30,270 nucleotides of DNA from Peptococcaceae bacterium UBA7185 (lineage in GTDB: Bacteria > Bacillota > Peptococcia > Peptococcales > Peptococcaceae): positions 1 through 30,270 of the forward strand of contig DKVF01000086.1 of the NCBI GenBank assembly GCA_002491065.1, in the 5' to 3' direction. The stretch's first letter is position 1. Every line of letters starts with the position of its first letter. The position numbers and the translations under genes are program-made. Shown one piece after another: positions 15,052 through 23,092 of this stretch. A model generated the notes under the pieces. It was not told the origin of the DNA. It saw nothing but the letters and a program-made list of their open reading frames with translations, and searched no databases.

Positions 15052-15815
15052 GTATGAAATTGTGGAACACTCTGCAGCTGGAATTTTTCAAACTGCGGGG
15101 GCGGATGCTCTGGCTGTTGCCTGTGTTGTTGCTCTTGCTGCAGGCGGCTTGGATGTGGTGGGGGATGAAAAGCATGAGTCATCAGGAAATCATCCAGGGA
15201 TGGCAGCATTATCTCTATCAACTTCCAGTTTTAAACGCGATCATGCTGCCCGTTTTGATGGCGGTCATGGGTTCTCGCATTGCTGATATAGAGCACAAAG
15301 GGCAAATGTTGAAACTGCTCTATACAGTGGAGGAACGGGGCTATGTTTTACTTGCCAAACTGCTTTGCGGCGGTTGGTATTTGCTGTGGATTTTGCTGGG
15401 ACAACTGGGAACCATGTTGGCCATCGGTATGTACAAGGGTTTTTATCCTCCTGTTCCCTGGGGCTATTTTGCCTGTTATATACTGTTTACCTTTCTGACC
15501 AGCTTCTGTATCTATCTGGTGCAGCTGCTGATTTCCTTGCTGATTAAAAATCAGGCCATCAGTTTGATTGTCGGCATCGCGGGAAGTTTTTGCGGGTTGT
15601 TCAGTTTATTTTTGAATATCACTCCGGTAAACAAATTGATTTTATGGAGCTATTATAGTCAGTTGTTTCTCTGCGGAATGAATTGGGACAGAGCCGGCAG
15701 AAATACGGAAATGTACTGGGTTGCGCCCAATTGGGGCAGTTTTTTGCTGTTGGCGGCAGGATTTCTTGTAACCCTGTGGATTGGCTGGCGACTATTGGAG
15801 CGAAAGGAGTGCTGA
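15048..15815 (+). CDS. ABC-2 type permease, LanE/MutE-like
   Basis: This is a 255-residue membrane protein with about six hydrophobic segments and a N-terminal amphipathic helix (LWNTLQLEFFKLRGR) leading into the first one, as in MutE/EpiE-type permeases. The conserved-looking loop ADIEHKGQMLKLLYTVEERGYVLLAKL lies near residues 77-103. Its start overlaps the ATPase stop by four bases, so expression is coupled. Together with the next gene it should form the membrane channel of the exporter. The assignment to the lantibiotic-immunity group rests on gene order and these general features rather than on a diagnostic motif. Confidence 0.82.
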   Translation: MSMKLWNTLQLEFFKLRGRMLWLLPVLLLLLQAAWMWWGMKSMSHQEIIQGWQHYLYQLPVLNAIMLPVLMAVMGSRIADIEHKGQMLKLLYTVEERGYVLLAKLLCGGWYLLWILLGQLGTMLAIGMYKGFYPPVPWGYFACYILFTFLTSFCIYLVQLLISLLIKNQAISLIVGIAGSFCGLFSLFLNITPVNKLILWSYYSQLFLCGMNWDRAGRNTEMYWVAPNWGSFLLLAAGFLVTLWIGWRLLERKEC

Positions 15816-15818
15816 GGC

Positions 15819-16559
15819 ATGTTTTTACGTGTAGTGGCGGCAGAATATTTGAAGGAAAAGCATAGTCCGGTGTGGCTGGCGTTTTTCATTCTACCGCTGA
15901 TTCCTGCAGTGCTGGGCACTGCAAATTACAGCATTAACACGGATTTATTGACAGGGCAATGGGAGGATTTATGGACGCAGCATACGCTGTTCAACTGTTA
16001 TTTTTTTCTGCCTGCCTTAATGGGCATCTATGCTGCATGGCTCTGGCGTTTGGAGCATCAGCAGCATAATTGGAATTTGGTGCTTACAGTACCGACACCA
16101 ATCGTGTATGTATATGGCGCCAAACTGTTGATTGCAGCATTGTTGCTATGTTGTACCCAGGTATGGATTGGCGTGCTGTTTTATTTGAGCGGAAAAATGT
16201 GCGGATTTACTGAAAGTTTTCCTTTGTTACTGGTGTGTAATTGGCTGGCTTGCGGCTGGTTGGGCGGTATGACGATTTGTGTGTGGCAAATGCTGTTGTC
16301 GCTTGTTGTACGCAGCTTTGCTGTGCCAGTAGGCATAGCCTTATTAGGCGGGTTTGCCGGATTAGCCGCCACTGCAAAGGGGTGGGGGCTCTATTTCCCC
16401 TATGCCCTGATGGCTGTCGGTATGCGTGCCAATACGGCCCATGCCGAGTTGGATTGCGGTGCGGCTCCCTTTCTGTTTTTTACCATCAGTTATGGCTTGT
16501 TGTTTATTTTGTTGGCTTTGCTTTTTCTGGACAAGGCTGAGATGGCTGCCAGAGAATGA
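15819..16559 (+). CDS. ABC-2 type permease, LanG/MutG-like
   Basis: This is a 246-residue membrane protein starting three bases after the previous gene. It begins FLRVVAAEYLKEKHSPVWLAFFILPLIPAVLG, has about six hydrophobic segments, and shares the permease plan of its neighbour with a different sequence. The pair MutE-like then MutG-like after a BcrA-type ATPase is the standard LanFEG order. The block AWLWRLEHQQHNWNLVLTVPTP near residues 72-93 corresponds in position to the loop HKGQMLKLLYTV of the first permease. The ribosome binding site is AAAGGAG inside the upstream gene's end. No terminator is obvious; the decayed ISLre2 element begins about 100 bases downstream. Confidence 0.82.
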   Translation: MFLRVVAAEYLKEKHSPVWLAFFILPLIPAVLGTANYSINTDLLTGQWEDLWTQHTLFNCYFFLPALMGIYAAWLWRLEHQQHNWNLVLTVPTPIVYVYGAKLLIAALLLCCTQVWIGVLFYLSGKMCGFTESFPLLLVCNWLACGWLGGMTICVWQMLLSLVVRSFAVPVGIALLGGFAGLAATAKGWGLYFPYALMAVGMRANTAHAELDCGAAPFLFFTISYGLLFILLALLFLDKAEMAARE

Positions 16560-16667
16560 GCGATCCATTTATTGATATGACTAATCAATAGAAAGAAAAG
16601 ATAGGATGAACGAAAAGATAGTGTAAAATAAGTGCGGAGTTTTTTAAAAATAAAAAATAGAGATTAG

Positions 16668-16683
16668 CTCCAAAGTGAGAAAA
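16668..16683 (+). repeat. Left terminal inverted repeat of the ISLre2 remnant
   Basis: CTCCAAAGTGAGAAAA, matching the reverse complement of 17489-17504 at 14 of 16 positions. Confidence 0.6.
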
Positions 16684-16726
16684 TAGAATTTGGCAAAAAA
16701 CCTATTTTAAATAAGGGGAAATCTCT

Positions 16727-17486
16727 ATGGAAAATATTATACAACAAATAGCTCTGGAATTGGTACAAAAAAGGCATTTGAAACAAAACTTTCAGATATC
16801 GACGCTCTGGCATCTGAAGTGCTGGTAGAATGTAAAACTGCTGCATGCAGCATCTTGGAAGAGATAGTCCGTGAGCTGAATCAGCAAATTCGGGAAGATA
16901 AAGCAGGAAGAAAACTGTTTGGGCTTTCTCTGAAAGAAAAAGAACGAAAGAGGGAATTTCTAACCGAATGGGTGTTTTAAAGTTGATGAGAGACTATGAT
17001 CGTGATAATGAGAATCAATTGCTATGTATGTCCTCTGGATGATGCATTGGGCATCCATAAATACGAAAGAATTGGAGAGCATATCCGAGTAAAGCTGATG
17101 ATAGAAGCGACAGGGTATCCTATGCCAAAAGTGCTCAGATTGTAACAGGTGGGATGGTCAGCAGACAAAGTGTTCGGAATCATCTTCTGAAACTTAACGT
17201 CCCTGAAAAGGAAGCTGACTGGGAAGAAAAGAAGGTGGCGAGAGAACTGCATGTATATGCGGATGAGGATCATGTACACATGCAGAAGCCGAGGAAACCG
17301 GCTGGAAAGAAGGATGCTAAGGGAGGACAATACAGTCAGTATGCAGAGCGATTGTTGAGAGAAGCAGTGGAAGGTTGTTTTGACTGGAGTATCTTTGAAA
17401 AAGTGAATGTACCTTTCGATGGAGCAAGCGGCACACAGATTTTGATTCATAGTTTAGGACAGACAAGGAGGCCTTTATGTTGTTAA
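16727..17486 (+). pseudogene. Disrupted ISLre2 (UPF0236) transposase
   Basis: The ATG at 16727 starts MENIIQQIALELVQK, the usual ISLre2 N-terminus, but the frame soon stops. The protein continues in a second frame (FETKLSDIDALASEVLVE, then REDKAGRKLFGL), then a third (YPLDDALGIHKYERIGE) and in the frame of 17154-17486 reads GGMVSRQSVRNHLLKLNVPEKEADWEEKKVARELHVYADEDHVHMQ, which contains the YADEDHV motif characteristic of the family. After MQKPRKPAGKKD the sequence jumps to a C-terminal piece, WSIFEKVNVPFDGASGTQILIHSLG, so about 200 residues of the middle are missing. Several frameshifts plus the deletion mean it cannot encode an active transposase. Confidence 0.82.
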
Positions 17487-17488
17487 TT

Positions 17489-17504
17489 TTTTGTCATTTT
17501 GGAG
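17489..17504 (-). repeat. Right terminal inverted repeat of the ISLre2 remnant
   Basis: TTTTGTCATTTTGGAG. A further copy of the end motif (AACTCCA, 17517-17523) lies just outside and forms a small hairpin with it. Confidence 0.55.
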
Positions 17505-17557
17505 TTGTCAATAAAAAACTCCACAACAACTTGACACTATCATAGGATGGGATAGTA

Positions 17558-17587
17558 TTGACAGCTTAAAAAATTCTTTGTTATAAT
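17558..17587 (+). promoter_or_regulatory. Promoter of the FMN riboswitch-ribU transcript
   Basis: A perfect TTGACA (17558-17563), an 18-bp spacer and a perfect TATAAT (17582-17587) lie about 25 bases before the riboswitch and 54 bases beyond the IS right repeat. Confidence 0.8.
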
Positions 17588-17611
17588 ATGACAGACAATT
17601 GAATCGCGATA

Positions 17612-17720
17612 ATGTCTTCAGGGCAGGGTGAAATTCCCGATCGGCGGTAAAGTCCGCGAGTACGAAAGTGCTGATTTGGCGTAACTCCAAAACCGACAGT
17701 ATAGTCTGGATTCGAAGAAG
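17612..17720 (+). promoter_or_regulatory. FMN riboswitch (RFN element)
   Basis: The aptamer matches the RFN consensus closely: TCTTCAGGGCAGGGTGAAAT, then CCCGATCGGCGGTAAAG, CCGCGAG, TGATTTGG, CCAAAACCGACAGTATAG and TCTGGAT. The closing stem pairs TCTTC (17615-17619) with GAAGA (17714-17718). FMN binding to this RNA is expected to reduce expression of ribU downstream. The bases after it, GGTGTGTT (17720-17727), pair perfectly with AACACACC (17803-17810) and could take part in switching. Confidence 0.97.
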
Positions 17721-17817
17721 GTGTGTTGAAGCTGTCAGGGATAAATCTGGTGGTCTGCACTCTTTTTCTTTCAATTCGACAAACAGCCTTGTTGACATTT
17801 TAAACACACCTAAACGA

Positions 17818-17861
17818 TTAACACCTGGATGGCATTTTATGCGTTCAAGTGTTAATTTTTT
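17818..17861 (+). terminator. Riboswitch-controlled intrinsic terminator before ribU
   Basis: TTAACAC (17818-17824) pairs with GTGTTAA (17849-17855); after a C-A mismatch four more pairs extend the stem, and six T follow. The ribosome binding site AGGAGG begins one base after the T run. The bases AACACC in the left arm can instead pair with GGTGT at 17720-17724, a plausible antiterminator. Confidence 0.75.
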
Positions 17862-17874
17862 AGGAGGAAATTTT

Positions 17875-18441
17875 ATGAATATGAAGACAAGAAAACTTGT
17901 AATGACAGGTATGCTCTGCGCGTTAGCCTATGCAATGACGGTAGTGGGAAGAGTTCCCATTGTATTCTTTCTCAAATACGACCCCAAGGATATTGTGATA
18001 GCCATTGGCGGCTTTGTTTTTGGACCCGTCACATCTCTTATAGTTGCGTTGATTGTTTCGTTTATAGAAATGGTTACAATTAGCGAGAATGGGATTTTGG
18101 GTTTCATGATGAACGTCCTTTCAAGCTGTTCCTTTGCCTGTACTGCATCATTTATCTATAAGAGAAAGCATACGCTATATGGCGCTGTCTTAGGGCTTCT
18201 TTGCGGATGGGGATGTATGGTTTCGATGATGCTGCTTTGGAATTATTTAATTGCTCCAATCTATATGGGCTATCCTCGAGCAGCAGTTGCCAAACTATTG
18301 CTTCCGGTTTTTCTGCCGTTTAATCTGCTAAAAGGTGGATTAAATGCATCTGTAACCATGTTGTTATATAAACCAGTCGTGACAATCTTGCGACGCTCCT
18401 ATCTGGCGGAGGATAGAGTTGATACCGCAAACAGACTGTGA
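17875..18441 (+). CDS. ribU: Riboflavin transporter, ECF-type S component
   Basis: RibU binds riboflavin in the membrane and is driven by the shared ECF module (EcfA, EcfA', EcfT), which is not in this window. The protein has 188 residues, as expected for an S component, with five or six hydrophobic segments. It begins MNMKTRKLVMTGMLCALAYAMTVVGRVPI, and the FLKYDPKDIVIAIGGFVFGP segment near residues 36-55 is the RibU signature. The ATG was chosen because AGGAGG lies six bases upstream, just after the riboswitch terminator; earlier starts would run through the riboswitch. Control by an FMN riboswitch confirms the assignment. Confidence 0.95.
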   Translation: MNMKTRKLVMTGMLCALAYAMTVVGRVPIVFFLKYDPKDIVIAIGGFVFGPVTSLIVALIVSFIEMVTISENGILGFMMNVLSSCSFACTASFIYKRKHTLYGAVLGLLCGWGCMVSMMLLWNYLIAPIYMGYPRAAVAKLLLPVFLPFNLLKGGLNASVTMLLYKPVVTILRRSYLAEDRVDTANRL

Positions 18442-18589
18442 ACTGAGAGGAAACTATAGAACGATATCGCTATAGAAGACTGTCATCTTGGACGTTCAGC
18501 AGATATCACAAAGAGAAGGCAGGGAATATAAGAAACTGTATTGAAAGATTTAGAACAAAAATAAGCGGACCACCACTGTAAAACAAAAA

Positions 18590-18623
18590 CAGGGAAGCAT
18601 AGTTTTTTTACGACGTTTCCCTG
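18590..18623 (-). terminator. Hairpin, probably terminating the minus-strand gene
   Basis: CAGGGAA (18590-18596) pairs with TTCCCTG (18617-18623). Read on the minus strand it is followed by TTTTTGTTTT. Bases 18442-18589 between ribU and here show nothing I can name. Confidence 0.5.
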
Positions 18624-18633
18624 GGATGATGAA

Positions 18634-18667
18634 AAGAATGCTGTCCTTTTGGGAGCATTCTTTTTTT
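18634..18667 (+). terminator. Intrinsic terminator between ribU and the minus-strand gene
   Basis: AAGAATGCT (18634-18642) pairs with AGCATTCTT (18654-18662), with T continuing to 18667. The stem is symmetric, so it may also serve the convergent gene. Confidence 0.7.
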
Positions 18668-18692
18668 GCAGCGGGGCTAGTTTGCGCAGGAT

Positions 18693-19052
18693 TTATGGTG
18701 TTTTGCTTTCACGGGAGCGGGAAATGGCTTCGTAGCGGTGCATTTCCTCTTCCATGCGGTCAATGGCTTCTACCAGGAAATCGAACCGTTCGTGTTGGAG
18801 ATATGCTTCCCGATTGCGTTTTATTTGCAAAATGGCGTTGGCGAGATCGAAGTGATGATTTTTTTCGTGCAGCAAATCATATAATTCGACATCGGACATG
18901 GCGTCGGCGTAGGCTTGCTCCGCCAATTCTTTGCTCTGTGCATCTTGCAGCGTGCTGGTATGGTATTGGATTTGCGCCTGATAATAGTCGGTCATTTCGC
19001 GAAGGTAACTGTGCAGAATGAGATTTAATTTTTCGTTGATGATGAGTGGCAT
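18693..19052 (-). CDS. Small helical protein of unknown function
   Basis: This is a 119-residue minus-strand protein with an AAAGGACGG ribosome binding site before the ATG. It has no signal peptide or membrane segment. Composition and spacing suggest several long helices, possibly coiled coil: MTDYYQAQIQYHTSTLQDAQSKELAEQAY at about residues 20-48 and a charged C-terminal helix FLVEAIDRMEEEMHRYEA. I do not recognise the family. It is convergent with ribU and divergent from the stalk-domain gene. Confidence 0.72.
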   Translation of the reverse strand: MPLIINEKLNLILHSYLREMTDYYQAQIQYHTSTLQDAQSKELAEQAYADAMSDVELYDLLHEKNHHFDLANAILQIKRNREAYLQHERFDFLVEAIDRMEEEMHRYEAISRSRESKTP

Positions 19053-19325
19053 CTATCGTCCGTCCTTTCACAAATATCTTTAAGGCAAACTATACTGTAA
19101 AGTTAAGAAAATGTCAATATTATTTTAGCGGTAATTTTATTAAAAGGGGGACATCTGAGAGATGCAGGCGCTGAAAAATAAAAAATGTTGTTTGTTTGCG
19201 CAAACGACATGGACTTGAGGGGAATTTTATCACTGAGGAGCATGCTCTTTCTTATGGGATTGGTGCAAAAAGGAGATGTGTTTTCTTTTTTGGCAGAATA
19301 TTTACACTATTGAGTCTGCAATAGG

Positions 19326-19355
19326 TGGACAAATGTCTTTGCAATATGATACAAT
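19326..19355 (+). promoter_or_regulatory. Candidate promoter of the stalk-domain gene
   Basis: TGGACA (19326-19331), an 18-bp spacer and TACAAT (19350-19355), 37 bases before the start. A small palindrome GACAAATGTC (19328-19337) overlaps the -35. The remaining bases from 19053 show no other element. Confidence 0.45.
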
Positions 19356-19391
19356 TGAAGCAAGAATTTATAACAACAAAGGAGGATGAGT

Positions 19392-21641
19392 ATGCAAAAA
19401 AGGAAATGGTTTGGCTGGTTGGTACTGCTTATATGTTTGTTGCTGCCGGGAGCGGCTTGGGCAACTGAAGTGCCGGAGGTGACAGCGGACGAGTATCGCT
19501 ATTATTTAGAATATTCTGCATGGTCTTGGCTGGATGAGGTCGATTTTTCTCACTATTCCGATGCAGAATTACAGCAACTCGTAAAAAAAGCAGTAGAGGA
19601 AGAAACGGGCGATTACGTAGAAGAGCTGGAATTTGTTTTGTGGGATGACTATATGTTTGAAGAGGCAGATATGGGGAAATTTACAGAAGCTGAGCTGGAA
19701 AAATTTATGGCTCGTGCACTGTCAGATGAAGCTTGTAACGTTTACGCCTGGTGTCTGAAAAAAGAATATCAGATTGAGATTGATCCCGCCGATTATACGC
19801 CGCAGGAGATAAAGGCACTGTATTACAAAACCTGCTTGAGAGAGAAATACCAGATTACAGAGGGTGTGGAGACTCTTACCTGGTATCAGTTGGAAGATTT
19901 ATACTACCGCACAGAGCGGGAAAACAATCTGCGGGAGAAATATGGCGTAACGGAGGATTTGTCCCATTATACGAAGGCAGAACTGATTGCTCTTAATGAC
20001 AGATTGTGGTTGGAACAGCATCTGCGGGACACATATGGTGTAACGGAGGATTTATCTCATTATACGGAGGCAGAACTGGATGCTCTTGAGAACAGACTAT
20101 CGCTGGAGCAGCTTCTGCGGGAAGAGTATGGCGTAACAGAGAATTTGACAAACTATACCGTTGCCGAGCTGGAAGAAATGTATGATGCTTATTGTGAACA
20201 GCAATGGCAGCAGGAGCAGGCAGAAGCCCGTACCCAGATCAATATACAGATTAACGGAGAAAAGATGTATTTCCCAGAGCAGAGTGGGGATGACTGGAGA
20301 AAATCTTTGTATAAGTATTCTTCTGATGTGCGGCCTGTGATTAAAGAAGACAGAGTTTATATTCCGTTTCGTGCAGTATTTGAAACACTGGGTGCAGAGG
20401 TTTCTTATGACACAGCCGGAAAAACAGTGATGGCTAAGCGGGACAACAAAACGGTATCCTTTATGGCAGGTCAGTCCCAGTATGTGATGAATGGTGTCAC
20501 AATTCAGATGGATGCGGAAACTTTTGTGAAGGATGGCCGCACTTTTGTACCGGTACGTTTTGCTTCGCAGGCACTGGGCGCTGCTGTTGGCTGGGACAAC
20601 GATACCCGCACTGTGGTGATTCTGGAGCGAGATAAAGTAATCAACCGCTACAAAGGGAAATTTACCGTAGTAGAAAAATATTTGCAGCATTGGGATATGA
20701 GCCAAGGTAATCTGGCCATGCAGGGAAAATTGAATCTGACAATGCAGATCCGTACAAATGACGAAAATACTGGAAAACAGGTGGATGTGCCGCTAAGTCT
20801 GATTGTGGAAATGGAGCAGCTTTCTTCTGACACAGTAGTTAATACAGATACAACCGTAAGACTGGATATGGCAGCACTGCTCAAACTGTGGCAGCAGGAA
20901 GCGGTACTGGATAAGGAAGCTGTGCAGAGGCTGAACAAGCTGCAGAATTTCCGGCTGCAATATCTGGTGGATGTAGAAACTGGGATAGTGTATATTAAAT
21001 CAGATTTGCTGGATTTGTTCCAGGGACAGAAAAATGCATGGTATCGTCTCTCTATTCAGGATTATCTGGATGAGACTGGGTATCAGGAATATGTGCAGCT
21101 GGTGCAGAAAGCACAGCAGGAGGCAGCTGTTTCTGACACAGAGTTCAGTCTGGACGAGGTACTGACTGAAGTGATTAATGAGATGCCGTTAAACGATTCT
21201 TATGATGTACAGAGTACGCTAGAAGGACTGCAGGCGCTGTATCGTGTACTGGGCGATCCGTTTATGGGAAAAATTGCTGAAGGCTATGTGCATAGCATTA
21301 CAGCGGAAGATGGCGTGAATGATGCCAGAATCATTTTTTTAGGTAATCAGGAGCAGATCAATGGCTTGCGGATCAGTTTTGCTCTGGAATCAGGAGACAG
21401 CGTAATGCACATGACCATAGAGGAGCAGAACCATGTCATCTGTTTTCATATTGACGGAGATCTGGACGACTGGGACACGCAGGTAATACTGGAGTACAAC
21501 GGCGAATTTGCCTATCGTGTTACAGATGAGGAGCCGCAGCGCAAACCTGCTGATGGAGAGCCAGTGTATGATTTGATGCGGCTTCTGGAAGATTACAATG
21601 CATCATTGCCTAGTTATGAACAAGAGGCTGATGCAGCCTGA
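19392..21641 (+). CDS. Secreted stalk-domain (copper amine oxidase N-like) protein with internal repeats
   Basis: This 749-residue protein starts at ATG 19392; the earlier in-frame ATG at 19386 touches the GGAGG ribosome binding site and is less likely. A signal peptide (MQKRKWFGWLVLLICLLLPGAAWA, about 24 residues) indicates export. Residues 30-275 contain seven weak copies of a helix-forming motif ([FY]-T-x-x-E-[LI]), the last three being near-perfect 31-residue repeats (GVTEDLSHYTKAEL and variants). Residues 280-420 form the stalk domain shared with copper amine oxidase N-termini: two units, with VYIPFRAVFETLGAEVSYD and the second TFVPVRFASQALGAAVGWD. The last 320 residues are acidic and beta-rich, unassigned. 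Despite the domain's name no copper ligands or amine oxidase catalytic site are present. A role in cell-envelope binding or assembly is plausible but unproved. Confidence 0.9.
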   Translation: MQKRKWFGWLVLLICLLLPGAAWATEVPEVTADEYRYYLEYSAWSWLDEVDFSHYSDAELQQLVKKAVEEETGDYVEELEFVLWDDYMFEEADMGKFTEAELEKFMARALSDEACNVYAWCLKKEYQIEIDPADYTPQEIKALYYKTCLREKYQITEGVETLTWYQLEDLYYRTERENNLREKYGVTEDLSHYTKAELIALNDRLWLEQHLRDTYGVTEDLSHYTEAELDALENRLSLEQLLREEYGVTENLTNYTVAELEEMYDAYCEQQWQQEQAEARTQINIQINGEKMYFPEQSGDDWRKSLYKYSSDVRPVIKEDRVYIPFRAVFETLGAEVSYDTAGKTVMAKRDNKTVSFMAGQSQYVMNGVTIQMDAETFVKDGRTFVPVRFASQALGAAVGWDNDTRTVVILERDKVINRYKGKFTVVEKYLQHWDMSQGNLAMQGKLNLTMQIRTNDENTGKQVDVPLSLIVEMEQLSSDTVVNTDTTVRLDMAALLKLWQQEAVLDKEAVQRLNKLQNFRLQYLVDVETGIVYIKSDLLDLFQGQKNAWYRLSIQDYLDETGYQEYVQLVQKAQQEAAVSDTEFSLDEVLTEVINEMPLNDSYDVQSTLEGLQALYRVLGDPFMGKIAEGYVHSITAEDGVNDARIIFLGNQEQINGLRISFALESGDSVMHMTIEEQNHVICFHIDGDLDDWDTQVILEYNGEFAYRVTDEEPQRKPADGEPVYDLMRLLEDYNASLPSYEQEADAA
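19929..20207 (+). repeat. Three tandem 93-bp repeats inside the stalk-domain gene
   Basis: Copies begin at CTGCGGG (19929, 20022 and 20115), a period of exactly 93 bp or 31 codons. Copies one and two are nearly identical; the third has diverged. Confidence 0.85.
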
Positions 21642-21676
21642 TGCTGAAGGAGATGTTTGACAGAATAGAATAAATC

Positions 21677-21759
21677 TCTGCTGTAACTGAATTACTGTGT
21701 TGCAGCAGAAATCGTGCAAAGCAGACTGTTCACTACCTTGATGGGTTGGCAGTCTGCTT
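21677..21759. terminator. Pair of hairpins between convergent genes
   Basis: TCTGCTG (21677-21683) with CAGCAGA (21703-21709), and AAGCAGACTG (21719-21728) with CAGTCTGCTT (21750-21759). Neither has a long T run, so termination is likely but not certain. Confidence 0.45.
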
Positions 21760-21789
21760 CTATGTTTAGTAAGTTGATGGTTGTTGTTC

Positions 21790-22590
21790 TTACAAAGTCG
21801 GGTCACTGTTTTTATTCTGTTGTATGCTTATCTGTGCTTTCATTGGAACCATAATCTGTTCTTCTTCCGGCAGCATCAGCGGCGCCCAGATAGAAGTGGT
21901 AACGGCATGGAGCATGCGCTCCTTTACGGTGGAATTCATTGCTTCTAGGTGGGCCATTTCTTCTTTCATGCTGTGCCGTTTGGTGATGCCGTCGGCAGGA
22001 CAGTTGTTGGGCACGACGGGCAGCTCCAATTTTTTGGCGATGGAGATGATATCCTTCTCGTATACGTAAATCATCGGCCGAATGACCGTGATATCTGCGC
22101 GGCTCAGATAAGTGCGCGGTGCGAAGGTATGCATGCGCCCTTCAAACACCAGGCTCATGAGAAAGGTCTCCAACGCATCGTCCAAATGATGCCCCAGAGC
22201 GACTTTGTTGCACCCCAATTTTTTAGCGGTGTTGTTGATGGCACCGCGGCGCATATTGGCGCACAGGGAGCAGGGATTGCTTTCCTTGCGTTCCTCGTAA
22301 ACGATGCGGCCGATTTGTGTCTGCTCCAGATGAAAGGGCACGCCCAGGGTTTGGCAATATTGGCCTACTAAGTCATAATCGTTATTCCAGCCCACATCTA
22401 AAGAGATGCCTTGCAGGGTAAAAGGAAAGGGCAAAGTTTTTTGCAGCACAGACAATGCATAAAGCATAACGGTGCTGTCTTTTCCGCCGGATAAGCCCAC
22501 AGCGATTTTATCGTAAGGCTGGATGAGTCCATATTCGCGGCTGGCGCGCCGCATTTTTGCCAGTAGAGGTTTGTTGAATTTACGCCACAT
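21790..22590 (-). CDS. TtcA-like tRNA 2-thiocytidine synthetase (PP-loop ATPase)
   Basis: TtcA thiolates cytidine 32 in certain tRNAs using ATP and a 4Fe-4S cluster. This 266-residue protein has the PP-loop SGGKDS at residues 34-39 (after KIAVGL), a CSLC pair at Cys107 and Cys110, and the third cluster ligand Cys197 in NNCPADG. GHHLDDALETFLMSL near 133-147 is the family's second signature. All three cysteines match the E. coli TtcA cluster pattern. The start has AAGGAG ten bases upstream. The last 40 residues are less conserved. The upstream zinc-ribbon gene is 48 bases away on the same strand. Bacillota carry several related paralogues, so the exact tRNA position is not certain. Confidence 0.88.
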   Translation of the reverse strand: MWRKFNKPLLAKMRRASREYGLIQPYDKIAVGLSGGKDSTVMLYALSVLQKTLPFPFTLQGISLDVGWNNDYDLVGQYCQTLGVPFHLEQTQIGRIVYEERKESNPCSLCANMRRGAINNTAKKLGCNKVALGHHLDDALETFLMSLVFEGRMHTFAPRTYLSRADITVIRPMIYVYEKDIISIAKKLELPVVPNNCPADGITKRHSMKEEMAHLEAMNSTVKERMLHAVTTSIWAPLMLPEEEQIMVPMKAQISIQQNKNSDPTL

Positions 22591-22638
22591 AAGGGTTGTA
22601 CTCCTTTATAAAAATAGGATGAAATAGGAAAGAGCAGT

Positions 22639-22917
22639 TTATTTGCGTGTGCTCTGTGCGTATGGCTCGAGGTACTGACCACAGAAGGGACAATAGCTGA
22701 GCAGCTGCGCTCTGGTGTCGAATCGTTTACCGCATTTGGGGCACTTGTAGAAGAGAAAAGCTTGAAAAATACTGCCCAATATAGCAGCCAGACCGATCAC
22801 GCAGAGGATCACGGAGAGTGTTTCGCTGCTGTCAGCAAGATCAAATCCCAGACATGCAAGGAGGACGCCGCCTGGCACACAGATATTAAAAATAAAACGA
22901 CTTTGCTTATAATTCAT
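22639..22917 (-). CDS. Small membrane protein with a C-terminal zinc ribbon
   Basis: This is a 92-residue protein with an ACAGGAGGTC ribosome binding site. Two hydrophobic segments at about residues 8-25 and 35-57 should form a hairpin in the membrane. They are followed by a cytoplasmic zinc ribbon: CPKCGK at about 59-64 and CPFCGQ at about 76-81, i.e. a four-cysteine site. I know of no assigned function for this layout. It lies upstream of the TtcA-like gene on the same strand and both probably share the promoter at 22963-22991. Confidence 0.82.
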   Translation of the reverse strand: MNYKQSRFIFNICVPGGVLLACLGFDLADSSETLSVILCVIGLAAILGSIFQAFLFYKCPKCGKRFDTRAQLLSYCPFCGQYLEPYAQSTRK

Positions 22918-22962
22918 GGCGACCTCCTGTGATTTCCGACTGATTCGCTATAGTATACTTTT

Positions 22963-22991
22963 ATTATAAAAGAGGAAACGAAAAAAAGCAA
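22963..22991 (-). promoter_or_regulatory. Minus-strand promoter of the zinc-ribbon and TtcA-like genes
   Basis: On the minus strand TTGCTT (22986-22991), a 17-bp spacer and TATAAT (22963-22968) precede the zinc-ribbon gene by about 46 bases. Confidence 0.6.
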
Positions 22992-23021
22992 AATAATTAT
23001 GGTTGTTCTATAAATAAAGTA

Positions 23022-23030
23022 TGTTATAAT
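23022..23030 (+). promoter_or_regulatory. Extended -10 promoter of folD
   Basis: TGT followed by TATAAT (23025-23030), with a weak TTGTTC (23003-23008) 16 bases upstream. It is divergent from the promoter at 22963-22991. Confidence 0.6.
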
Positions 23031-23092
23031 ATATAGATATAAAATTTCATCTATATTGATTTTAGATTAGGATACGAGGTGTGCAGAAGTTT

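Larger units (their letters stand above)
16661..17511 (+). mobile_element. Degenerate ISLre2-family insertion sequence
   Basis: The element is framed by imperfect terminal inverted repeats: CTCCAAAGTGAGAAAA (16668-16683) and TTTTGTCATTTTGGAG (17489-17504), which match at 14 of 16 positions when reverse-complemented. Between them are pieces of an ISLre2 (UPF0236) transposase in several frames. At about 850 bp it is roughly half the size of a complete member, so an internal deletion is likely. Outer ends are approximate, and I cannot identify a target-site duplication. Confidence 0.75.
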
